IMG/VR virus record: IMGVR_UViG_3300044731_000587 | Span: 1-34,219 of that record | DNA from: a virus | DNA: 34,219 nt | Direction: 5' to 3' (one strand) | Shown: piece by piece, positions 13,277-21,211 of the stretch | Layout of the letters: the number at the start of each line of letters is the position of its first letter | Position numbering within the stretch: the first letter of the stretch is position 1 | Program-made: the position numbers and the translations under genes | Notes under the pieces: generated by a model | Database searches by the model: none | The model's input: the letters and a program-made list of their open reading frames with translations, nothing else | What the model was told of the DNA's origin: nothing

Positions 13277-14612
13277 CTTTTCTAAAAGGATTTAAAATTT
13301 GTTCAATTTGATCGCTCCCCAAAACAGGAAACGAAGCACCAATAATTGCGCGCCCGGTTTCTAACGGGTAAATCCCGCTGGCAACGTTCGTCAATATATC
13401 GGTCAATAAGTTAATCTGAACCCGGTTTAAGGCGTTTTGCGGAACTTTAACTTCCTTTTCGGCGCTCATTGCCGGATTATTATTATCGTTCGGCAAAACG
13501 GCTGTATTAGAGTTTGTGCCCGTGTTTAATTCCAGCGGTAAAATATTAACCGGTTTACCTATTAATCTGGTAAACTGTTCTTCAAAAACGATCCGGTCCG
13601 GTTCGGTTTCTGAGTTATAAATTATATACGCTTCGATTAATTCAGAACTGGTTGCCAAGCTCCCAGGTTGCAGAACGCCCGCTAAAATATTCGGGATTGC
13701 AAAACATTTTACGATTGATTGCTCAACGCTTTTCTCATGGTATTCAAAACGATTATCAACCCCGGAACCGGCGTTAAAAGGCGTAAATGTTGGCGCTGTT
13801 TGTCCCGGCTCAACCTCAACGTACATTATGTTCCCGGCGCCGTCGGCACCCTGGAATTCTGTTAAAACTTTTTGCTTTTCAAATCGAGCGTTTTCAGATT
13901 CAGAAACCCCGTAATCTATATACATTCCTGAGCTGGTAAAAGACGTCCGAATATTTTTATTTTTATATAATTTCGCCTGGTAATCGGTCTCAATATCTTC
14001 CGCAACCGGATCAGCTAAACTAACCGGATAAGCCGAATAACCGGCCTGTGAATACCAAAGCACTTGGCCCGGATATTTAGTAACCTTTTCAGCGTAATTA
14101 GATCCTTCCAGTTCGTTAATTTCTTCGATAACTTTCGAAGGGTTAAAACGATTTAAATAAATAATATCGGCCCTGTTAAACTTGCTAGTTTGGCTGCTTC
14201 CATCCCAGTTATTATAATATGCAATTTGCCCGTTTAGCGCAATCCGGGTATCTTGAAACGGCATGTAATTACGCTCGATAATTTGCCCTAATCCGTTATA
14301 CTTTACGTGCACTGCAAAGCCGTATAACGCCGCGTAATCATTTGCGCAAAGATTCAGTAATTTATCCATCGTAACCCCGTTTTTATTCGTGATGGATTTA
14401 TAAATTAATGGATCCGAAAAGCCGCGCCCAACGATAAACCTTTTAAAACGATTTACGCAACGTGTGGCAACCCCGGAACAGGCAATTAGATCAACCATTC
14501 GTTGCGGGTAACTGTTATCCGAATCCCAACCTAATATTTTTTCCTGTTTTAACGATGTTATTATTAACCGCTTATTTGTTCGCGGGATCGTAATTCGGCT
14601 TCCGTGTTCCAT
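13263..14612 (-). CDS. Portal protein, 449 residues
   Basis: Portal-like features include QRMVDLIACSGVATRCVNRFKRFIVG near the start, the KLLNLCANDYAALYGFAVHV helix, and in the second half the characteristic QSIVKCFAIPNILAGV followed by GSLATSSELIEAYIIYN and FEEQFTRLIG. It would form the dodecameric ring through which DNA enters the capsid. It lies downstream of the major capsid gene rather than beside the terminase, which is unusual. The first 14 bases beyond its stop overlap the connector gene. Confidence 0.82.
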   Translation of the reverse strand: MEHGSRITIPRTNKRLIITSLKQEKILGWDSDNSYPQRMVDLIACSGVATRCVNRFKRFIVGRGFSDPLIYKSITNKNGVTMDKLLNLCANDYAALYGFAVHVKYNGLGQIIERNYMPFQDTRIALNGQIAYYNNWDGSSQTSKFNRADIIYLNRFNPSKVIEEINELEGSNYAEKVTKYPGQVLWYSQAGYSAYPVSLADPVAEDIETDYQAKLYKNKNIRTSFTSSGMYIDYGVSESENARFEKQKVLTEFQGADGAGNIMYVEVEPGQTAPTFTPFNAGSGVDNRFEYHEKSVEQSIVKCFAIPNILAGVLQPGSLATSSELIEAYIIYNSETEPDRIVFEEQFTRLIGKPVNILPLELNTGTNSNTAVLPNDNNNPAMSAEKEVKVPQNALNRVQINLLTDILTNVASGIYPLETGRAIIGASFPVLGSDQIEQILNPFRKDANG

Positions 14613-14626
14613 TTCGAATTAATATT

Positions 14627-15178
14627 TTAATTAACTGTTTTTTTTGAATAACGCCCGCCCTTTTTTTTAGTAATTTTTGCCAGTTTGGGCGCCTGGAATT
14701 CGATGGAATCTATTTTAGATTCATCGGTAAGCTCAGGTAAAGTTTCTAATACCGGTTCTTTTGTTTTCGGCTTTTCGATCAACTGGAAAAACTTTGAAAA
14801 TTGCGGGTTGATTTTTAAAATCGCATCAATTTTTTCATCCGTTGCGTTTTCCGGCGTTATTGTATCCGGGCTGCCAAACATGCGAAAACGGCTCGTAAGC
14901 ATTTTATATTTCTTTAAATTTCCCATTACTTTTTTATTTAATTGTTTAATTTCAGATTTCAAATTTACTGAATTATCCCAACCTTCGCCCGAAGTCGAAA
15001 TTTTCTTTAGTTCGAAGTAAGCATCAACCGCGCATTGAAAACAACGTGCGCCCCGCGGTTCGCGCCCTGTAACCGCTTTATAAATTACAAAAACCCTTTG
15101 CATTGCACCGGGTTTCCTCGAATGCAGCAAAGGGCTTTTTAATTCATCCAGCTCGTTTTTTAGCTGGCTTAAAATCAT
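14627..15178 (-). CDS. Hypothetical protein between tube-like protein and portal, 183 residues
   Basis: Helical N-terminal region with a CFQC pair (GARCFQCAVDAYFELKKI) and a lysine-rich C-terminus ending KKKGGRYSKKTVN. Not recognised. The four-base overlap with the 194-residue structural gene and the 14-base gap to the portal place it in the head operon, so a minor head or adaptor protein is likely. Confidence 0.65.
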   Translation of the reverse strand: MILSQLKNELDELKSPLLHSRKPGAMQRVFVIYKAVTGREPRGARCFQCAVDAYFELKKISTSGEGWDNSVNLKSEIKQLNKKVMGNLKKYKMLTSRFRMFGSPDTITPENATDEKIDAILKINPQFSKFFQLIEKPKTKEPVLETLPELTDESKIDSIEFQAPKLAKITKKKGGRYSKKTVN

Positions 15179-15759
15179 ACAGTCAATAAACTTTCTACAA
15201 ATGCCTTTGTTGTTGCGTAATCCGTATCGAATAACGTAGCTGGCAAATAAGGTTCTTTTATCTGTTCTGAGCTGCTTAGAGTTATATTATAGGCGCCCTG
15301 GGTTTCCTGGTCGTTTACAATACGCTCTAAAACGCTAATAGTTAAACCGGATCTCAACCCGTAAATCTCGAAAGGCACTTCGCCCGTTGATCCTTTATAA
15401 TTGTTTTCTACAATCGCAACAACTTTTACGTTTGTCATGTACTCTAATTGCTGCTTAATATCGCTTGCGTTATCGAATACCTTAAACATACATTCGTGAT
15501 TAAATGTATTAGAATAACGCGCTTTTACCAATGTTGATTTTGGATCAATCGAGTTATTTTTACCTTCAAATCTGTAAAGAAAAGCACCCGCCGTAAGCGT
15601 AAAACTTTCGATCAAGTTTGGGTTCGCTAAATCTTCTACAATCGTTGCTATATCAGAAAAATTTACAAGATATAACATATCTTTTACGCCCGCCGAAATT
15701 GGCTTGGTGCAATCAAGAAAAACATCGGCATTAATACCGGGACAAGTTACCGTTGGCAT
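15175..15759 (-). CDS. Major tail protein-like or head-decorating structural protein, 194 residues
   Basis: Starts MPTVTCPGINADVFLDCTK and has a beta-rich fold with SFTLTAGAFLYRFEG, SNTFNHECMFKVFDN, VKVVAIVENNYKG and VPFEIYGLRSGL. These features resemble tail tube subunits of Bacteroidota phages. It is the first gene after the terminator that follows the major capsid gene. A tail tube is more usual beside the tape measure, so a capsid-associated protein cannot be excluded. Confidence 0.6.
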   Translation of the reverse strand: MPTVTCPGINADVFLDCTKPISAGVKDMLYLVNFSDIATIVEDLANPNLIESFTLTAGAFLYRFEGKNNSIDPKSTLVKARYSNTFNHECMFKVFDNASDIKQQLEYMTNVKVVAIVENNYKGSTGEVPFEIYGLRSGLTISVLERIVNDQETQGAYNITLSSSEQIKEPYLPATLFDTDYATTKAFVESLLTV

Positions 15760-15787
15760 AATATTTTTTTTTATTTAATTAGTGAAT

Positions 15788-15816
15788 AAAAAGCGGGGAA
15801 AAGTTAATTTCCCCGC
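15788..15816 (-). terminator. Strong terminator directly after the major capsid gene
   Basis: On the minus strand GCGGGGAAA pairs with TTTCCCCGC over nine pairs with a six-base loop, followed by five Ts. It sits seven bases after the capsid stop and 28 bases before the next start, so it should reduce read-through into the tube and portal genes and leave the capsid mRNA most abundant. Confidence 0.88.
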
Positions 15817-15823
15817 GAATTAA

Positions 15824-16876
15824 TTAATAAGCTACCTGGATTAAATAATCTTGCAGCAACTTCGCGTCAACACGGTATTTGCCCTTAAAATTATTTAATT
15901 CGGTATCTTCGGAATAATAAACTTTAAAACTTTCCGCATCCGCAAGTTTATCGCTTCCAACCGCTAAATTCATTTTAGTAGTTAATAACGCTCTGTGCGG
16001 TAAATCGTAAGTAGTTCCGTTATCGAAATCCGCCTGAATTGTACGGTCCCAAAAATCCATCCCGTAAACTGTAACATTTCTGTAACGTAATGTCGAATAA
16101 CCGTTTTCAATGCGAATAAAAGAAGCATCAACCCCTTGCGTTTCCAGGTATGCAGCGTAATTTTCTAGCAACGTAGTTGTGCAAATGATAATTTTATCCG
16201 GTGCACTTTTTAAACGTGAATCCGCTTTTGCCATTAACCCTTGAAAAGTTAAAAACGCTTTGTTTGCAGCTAAATTTAATTGAGCCGTTTTATTCGCGCC
16301 CGCGTTTTCTGAAATTGCAACTTTGCGGGAAGCATCGCCAGCAACAACCGCAAAAATTTGTTTCCACAAACCATCGATAATTGTATAATCAGTCAAAGAA
16401 ACGCCGTTCTTAATTACGCCGCCGTCAACAACATTTTCCGCGTCCTTATCATTAAACCAAATGATACGTAATAGATCTTCCTGGGCCGCGGCCGTCATGC
16501 GTTCAACAACAAAACTCGCAATAGTTGTTCCGGTTACGTCTGAACGATCCATTCCAAGTTTCTGAGCATAAACCCAGAAGGAATTTAATAAATCTTCAGC
16601 GCATAACTGCAACCAGATTTTTAAATTTTCTGGTTCCCAGAACTTTTCAGTCATTGGAATATTATTCGCGCTAACGCCCGAACCGCAACCAGCATCTTTT
16701 TTAGTAATTTTTGATAATGTTCCTAAAAATGGAATTTGTTTTTTAGTAACAATCCCGTCGTAAACGGTCATTAAATCAGCAACCGCCGGATTTTCGAAAA
16801 TACTTTCGATAACTGCTTCGCCAATATCTTTTGCCTCTTGCCCGTTGAAGGTCAAATCTGAAGGATCTAAAATCAT
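15824..16876 (-). CDS. Major capsid protein (HK97-fold type), 350 residues
   Basis: The gene follows the ClpP-type protease gene by 33 bases and precedes a strong terminator, the standard place for a major head protein. The protein has a helical N-terminal region (AKDIGEAVIESIFENPAVADL), a long spine-helix-like stretch (RMTAAAQEDLLRII), and a C-terminal beta-rich domain with FIRIENGYSTLRYRNVTVYG. There is no separate delta domain beyond the first 30 residues; the scaffolding function appears to reside in the protease's C-terminal half. Confidence 0.82.
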   Translation of the reverse strand: MILDPSDLTFNGQEAKDIGEAVIESIFENPAVADLMTVYDGIVTKKQIPFLGTLSKITKKDAGCGSGVSANNIPMTEKFWEPENLKIWLQLCAEDLLNSFWVYAQKLGMDRSDVTGTTIASFVVERMTAAAQEDLLRIIWFNDKDAENVVDGGVIKNGVSLTDYTIIDGLWKQIFAVVAGDASRKVAISENAGANKTAQLNLAANKAFLTFQGLMAKADSRLKSAPDKIIICTTTLLENYAAYLETQGVDASFIRIENGYSTLRYRNVTVYGMDFWDRTIQADFDNGTTYDLPHRALLTTKMNLAVGSDKLADAESFKVYYSEDTELNNFKGKYRVDAKLLQDYLIQVAY

Positions 16877-16909
16877 TTTTTTATTTATTAAAAGTTAATT
16901 AAAATTGAA

Positions 16910-17977
16910 TTAGTTTTTTGCTCGTTGGTTCGGCTTAATCTGTGATTTATCGAACGAAGAAACCGCCTTTGTTTTTGCAGCACCTTCCGCGCGGCCTGGA
17001 CCGGTTTGAACCGTTCTTTGTGCCTTTGCGCTTGGCGTAAATTCGCCTGTGATGGAAGATAAATTTGCAATAATCGGTTGTACTTCTGCAAGTGCATTTT
17101 CAAGCTCAGTAATTCGGGCTTGCATTTCCTCAATCGATTGCGCTGCAACCGGATTAATTTCAGTAACAACGCCCCCAACAGTAACGATAACCGTTCCGTT
17201 TTCAAGCGTGTGCGTGCCGTCCGGAGCTGGTTCCCCTGTTTCGGTAATATAAACTTCATCCCCAACAGCCGGTTCGGCCGCTTCGGTTGAAATAAATATT
17301 GCGGTTCCATCTTCTAAAACTGCATCAAGATTTTTAACCGGTTCGCCGGATAACGCTTTTAACGCTCTTTTTGCGATCGCTTTAAAGTTTTGTAAATTAA
17401 AGTTTGGCTTGTTCATTTTTGGATTAATTAAATTATTATTTAAATTGTTTTCTTTATACAGGGCAACCGCCTTCATTGTATCAATAACCTCGGTCGCAAA
17501 ACCCATTTTAACCGCTTCACCGGCCGTATAATAGGTTTCTACTTTCATCCAGTTTAAAATTTCAGCAATTTCGATCCCAATTTTTTTGGAATAAAATTTC
17601 GCTAACATTTTTTCTTCTTCTTTCAGCATGCTAGCATATTTTTGCATGCTTGCCGCGTCCCCTTCATTAGCGCCCCAAGGGTTATGAATCATAAATTCGG
17701 AGTTACTGGTAATTTTACGTACCGGTGCCGCTAAAAAAATAACCGTTGCGATCGATTTACATTCACCTTCCGCAATAGTTTCCAGATTAAAACCAATTTG
17801 TTTCGCCTGGGAAACCAGGTAATCGTAAATCGCATAACCTTCGGAAACAAAACCGCCGGGCGAATGTATGTGGGCCGTAACCGTTTCGCCTGAATGTACT
17901 TGGCCCAACTGCTCGATAACGCTTTTCAGGAAAACGTCCTGGCCAATAACGCCGTAAAGGTAAATGTGGTGGTTCAT
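16910..17977 (-). CDS. ClpP-type prohead protease with scaffold-like C-terminus, 355 residues
   Basis: Residues 1-165 form a ClpP/S14 fold: HIHSPGGFVSEGYAIYDYL, the nucleophile Ser75 in GECKSIATVIFLAA, and His98 in FMIHNPWG. The C-terminal half has a small beta domain (AVLEDGTAIFISTE to GTVIVTVGGVV) and a coiled coil (QSIEEMQARITELENALAEV) with a basic tail, as expected of a scaffold. The protein probably guides capsid assembly and is then cleaved. The start is ATG at 17975-17977, four bases after a TACATTTG -7-like box. Confidence 0.88.
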   Translation of the reverse strand: MNHHIYLYGVIGQDVFLKSVIEQLGQVHSGETVTAHIHSPGGFVSEGYAIYDYLVSQAKQIGFNLETIAEGECKSIATVIFLAAPVRKITSNSEFMIHNPWGANEGDAASMQKYASMLKEEEKMLAKFYSKKIGIEIAEILNWMKVETYYTAGEAVKMGFATEVIDTMKAVALYKENNLNNNLINPKMNKPNFNLQNFKAIAKRALKALSGEPVKNLDAVLEDGTAIFISTEAAEPAVGDEVYITETGEPAPDGTHTLENGTVIVTVGGVVTEINPVAAQSIEEMQARITELENALAEVQPIIANLSSITGEFTPSAKAQRTVQTGPGRAEGAAKTKAVSSFDKSQIKPNQRAKN

Positions 17978-17981
17978 TCGT

Positions 17982-17989
17982 CAAATGTA
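17982..17989 (-). promoter_or_regulatory. -7-like box TACATTTG before the prohead protease
   Basis: TACATTTG fits TAnnTTTG and is followed by ACGA and then the ATG of the protease gene. No TTG is present at the usual -33 distance, so it is a weak candidate. If used, the transcript would start at or next to the ATG (leaderless). Confidence 0.35.
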
Positions 17990-18030
17990 TTTAGATAGTT
18001 AAATTAAAAGTTTATCATTTTAGTTGTAAA

Positions 18031-18282
18031 TCATTTTTCTTCGATCCATTTAAGCGCCCGGTAAATTGTCTGGATTCCGCAATTATACTTTGCCGCCGCG
18101 TTATAAATCGCATCCATCCGGGTTTGGCCTATCTTCTGGAATGTATGGACGTCGAAATAAATGTTTCGATATTTTATTGCAAAAGGTTCTATTAATCCAG
18201 CTTTATATAGCGAAATTATTTCGCCCGTTTCACTCAGTCGTTTAATGATCTCTAAGCGGGTTTCTTTTTTAAATGGTTCCAT
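18031..18282 (-). CDS. Small helix-turn-helix protein in the structural operon, 83 residues
   Basis: The C-terminal part (TRMDAIYNAAAKYNCGIQTI and YRALKWIEEK) has the spacing of a resolvase/Mor-like helix-turn-helix. The N-terminal half is helical (KKETRLEIIKRLSETGEIIS). No named family. It overlaps the end of the tape measure gene by 14 bases, an odd place for a DNA-binding protein. It might time the switch to head gene expression at the box just downstream, 17982-17989. Confidence 0.68.
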   Translation of the reverse strand: MEPFKKETRLEIIKRLSETGEIISLYKAGLIEPFAIKYRNIYFDVHTFQKIGQTRMDAIYNAAAKYNCGIQTIYRALKWIEEK

Positions 18283-21193
18283 TAACTCTAACTTCGGTAT
18301 AATCGGATTGTTTTTTATTTATATCGGTTACGGTTACGATAGGAGAAATGCCCGTGATTGCCGAAATAAGGCGCTCAGTCGAATCATTGGCCGCCGTTGG
18401 AACATTTGCCCCGCCGAAATTAATAACGCCCGTAGCGAAGCGGTTTCGCGTGTTTAGATATTCGAGTAAACCAGGATAATTTGTTTGTGCGAAGGCGGTG
18501 CCCCCGGCCGTAATTACACTTTCGCCCCTGGAAAGGCGTGCCGGGATGGAATCGCTCGTTTCGGTTCCAGGTCCATTTAGGCCCACAACCCCCCGGGCGA
18601 ATCCAGGTGCCGCCGGCGGTTTCTGAGATTGTATTGCCGCAATTTGTGCCGCCGTTGCAATACCGGTCGTAACGGCCGCGATCGCGCCCCCTATTGGCCC
18701 AAGTTGAGCGAAACCCTGAACGATCGCTTGCGCGGCACCTATTAGCGCCTGAACGATCGAAAACGCCTTTTGAGTTTCAAACTCTTTTTTCTGAATTTCG
18801 TACTTTTCTTTCGCGGCTTTTTTCTCAACGTCTTTTATCCTTTGGGCCTTCTGTTCCTCGCTTAACGATGAATTATTTATCGCTTCTATTTCAGCTTGCG
18901 AAGCTTTATCGATGTTGTTTAACTGGGTTTCGAACCTCAGGGCCGCAATTTCTTGAACGCCTGAGATCGCATTACCTATTTCGGTTAGCGCCTTATCGGC
19001 GTCGGCAACCTGTTCATCCGAAAGGCCTAAACTCTGCCCGAATGTTTGTTGATCCGGTTTTATTTCGGTCCCCTCTTTACGGGCCTTGGCAAGCGCCTGT
19101 TCTATTGCGGTTATACCCTGTAATTCTTCGGCGGTTATAATTCCATCGGCCCCTAAAAATTGTTTTGTTAACGCTAACTGTTTTTCTAAACTGGCAATCT
19201 GAATATCTAATTTCGCTTGCTGTTTTTCCGATTCGGTTTTACCGGTTAAATCAACGGCGTCTTGATCTAATTTTAATTGCGCATTTATAGCAGCAATTTG
19301 TTTGTTAAATTCTTCGGCCGTGTAACCGTCTTTTATTTTTTGAATTTCGGCCTGTTTTATTTTTTCAATTTGCACCTCGGTTGCACCCTGTTTTATTAAT
19401 GCAGCTTCCCGGGCCGCAAATGAATTTTCAAACAGCGCTAACCGGTTATTTAATGAATCCTGCTCGATGGATAATAACGCCGCCTGGACGTTAAGCTCGT
19501 TATCTTTTCGTGTCTGTTCCTTTTCATCTTCTGTTTTCTTAAAATCGGCATCGAATTTAGCTAATGCCGTTTTTTTACTTTCCTCGATTGCTTCACGTAA
19601 TTTAATTTCTTTTGCGCCGTCCCCTTTTAATACGGCGGCCTTATCGTCAAAACTTTTAGCTAACTTTTCACGGGCGCTTAAATTGAATTCGGTATCCAGG
19701 TTTTTTAGATCTTCATTATATTTTTTTCGAGCTGCAACGGCATCGGCCGCGGCTTTTTTATTATCTTCTCTAATTTTATCATTTTTTTCGGTTTCTTTTG
19801 CGATCTCTTTAGCAGCGGTTTCGGTTTTAGAATCTAATACTTTTCCTTGCAAATCCTGGATTTCCCGGCTCAATGCAATCTGGTCCTTGGCGCTTGCCTT
19901 TGCCGCAACCGCTAATTTTAACTGGGCTTCTAATTGCAGGATCAATTTATTAGTCGATTCCTCGAAACTTTTCGCCTTCGCCTTTTCGAGTTCTACGGTT
20001 GATTTACCGGCCGCTGCTACTAATTTTATTTCGCGGTCGTAAGTAGCTCCAACGATGGTCGAATAACGGTCGTATGCGTCCCGGGCGAAGTTGATCGCAT
20101 CGGCTTGCTTTTTATACTGTTCCGCGGCCGCGCTTGCCGCGCGTTCCTGTTCCGTAGTTAATCCAAGAAAATCGGTTATCGAATTTTTAATATCGTCGAA
20201 ATAAACAATTAATGCAATTATTCCCGCAATTAATGCCGAAACCCCTAATGTTGCAATCGCCCAAGCAGCACCGGACGCAACCCCGAACGCGGTTGTTATC
20301 CCGGTTAATACAGTCGTTCCAAAAGCTAATATTGCGTTTCCTGCAATTAAGCTCTTTTGCGAGATCATTGCGAAGGTATCTATAATTGCGCCCTTTTCTT
20401 TTACGATGTTCGCTATTTGCTGCCCTATTGCTAACGATTTAACGCTTGCCGCCATCGCTTCCGTAACGTTTTTGTTTTCCCCGAATGCCAGGGTAACTAA
20501 CTGGGAAGCCGAAGCCGCGGCACCGGCCGTTGCGATCGTATCTTCGAACGTCCTTTTAGCTGGATTTTTAGGTTCTTTATTACCAAATTCATCTAACTTT
20601 CCTTCGAGCTGGCCAATGGATAACCCTAAATTATCGGCCTGGTCCTTAGCTTCCTTGAATTCCAGGGAATTTACATCGGTTGTTTGAATGATCTTTTGAA
20701 GGTCCGAAAGCCGGGTTCGCATCCCCTCTAAAGTATTCCCGTAATTACCTACATTTTGCGTCCCAACACTAATGCCGGCGTTAAAATCCAAGATACCTTT
20801 TTTGGCGTTATCTACCTGTTTACGGGCTTCAAAATACGCGTCGGTTACCTGGAATGTTCCATCGGCATTTTTTTGCATTGTGCCGGTTAGGTTTTTCAAC
20901 TCAACTTCCGCTAATTGAAAGTTACGTAAAAGTTGTTCATAACTCCCCTCGTTAGCTTTTAGCGCTTGCGCATTAACTAAAAGTTGCCGTTCGTTATTAG
21001 CTATTTCTTTTGTCAGGAATTTTATTTCCGTAGCTGTTTTTACGTATTGCTCAGTAACCTGTTTTTCTTCGGCTAAAAGTTCTGAATTTTGCTGTTTTAA
21101 TCCGGCAACCTGGTTCTTTAAATCGGCCGTTTTTTTAATTACGTCCTCAGCTTTAAATTGAATATCTAATATTAAAGTTTGCGTTTCAGCCAT
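18269..21193 (-). CDS. Tape measure protein, 974 residues
   Basis: Long coiled-coil protein with the classic tape-measure layout. Residues 15-205 are helical heptads. Residues 283-331 form a hydrophobic segment (FGTTVLTGITTAFGVASGAA, then LIAGIIALIVYF). Residues about 390-750 are a very long charged coiled coil. The C-terminal part has the phage signature GTETSDSIPARLSRGESVI. Nearly 1000 residues at about 1.5 angstrom each suggests a tail of roughly 150 nm (a rule of thumb, not measured). This length identifies a siphovirus. Confidence 0.95.
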   Translation of the reverse strand: MAETQTLILDIQFKAEDVIKKTADLKNQVAGLKQQNSELLAEEKQVTEQYVKTATEIKFLTKEIANNERQLLVNAQALKANEGSYEQLLRNFQLAEVELKNLTGTMQKNADGTFQVTDAYFEARKQVDNAKKGILDFNAGISVGTQNVGNYGNTLEGMRTRLSDLQKIIQTTDVNSLEFKEAKDQADNLGLSIGQLEGKLDEFGNKEPKNPAKRTFEDTIATAGAAASASQLVTLAFGENKNVTEAMAASVKSLAIGQQIANIVKEKGAIIDTFAMISQKSLIAGNAILAFGTTVLTGITTAFGVASGAAWAIATLGVSALIAGIIALIVYFDDIKNSITDFLGLTTEQERAASAAAEQYKKQADAINFARDAYDRYSTIVGATYDREIKLVAAAGKSTVELEKAKAKSFEESTNKLILQLEAQLKLAVAAKASAKDQIALSREIQDLQGKVLDSKTETAAKEIAKETEKNDKIREDNKKAAADAVAARKKYNEDLKNLDTEFNLSAREKLAKSFDDKAAVLKGDGAKEIKLREAIEESKKTALAKFDADFKKTEDEKEQTRKDNELNVQAALLSIEQDSLNNRLALFENSFAAREAALIKQGATEVQIEKIKQAEIQKIKDGYTAEEFNKQIAAINAQLKLDQDAVDLTGKTESEKQQAKLDIQIASLEKQLALTKQFLGADGIITAEELQGITAIEQALAKARKEGTEIKPDQQTFGQSLGLSDEQVADADKALTEIGNAISGVQEIAALRFETQLNNIDKASQAEIEAINNSSLSEEQKAQRIKDVEKKAAKEKYEIQKKEFETQKAFSIVQALIGAAQAIVQGFAQLGPIGGAIAAVTTGIATAAQIAAIQSQKPPAAPGFARGVVGLNGPGTETSDSIPARLSRGESVITAGGTAFAQTNYPGLLEYLNTRNRFATGVINFGGANVPTAANDSTERLISAITGISPIVTVTDINKKQSDYTEVRVNGTI

Positions 21194-21211
21194 TTTTTTA
21201 AATGTTTTTAA

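Noticed and set aside
16888-17310. 140-residue minus-strand frame rich in K, R, L and Q
   Set aside because: It is another frame of the protease gene's C-terminal region; no domain and a composition typical of a shadow.
19467-20042. 191-residue plus-strand frame rich in A, S, F and L
   Set aside because: It lies fully antisense to the tape measure coiled coil; its composition is the usual shadow of a K/E/A-rich gene, with no start context.
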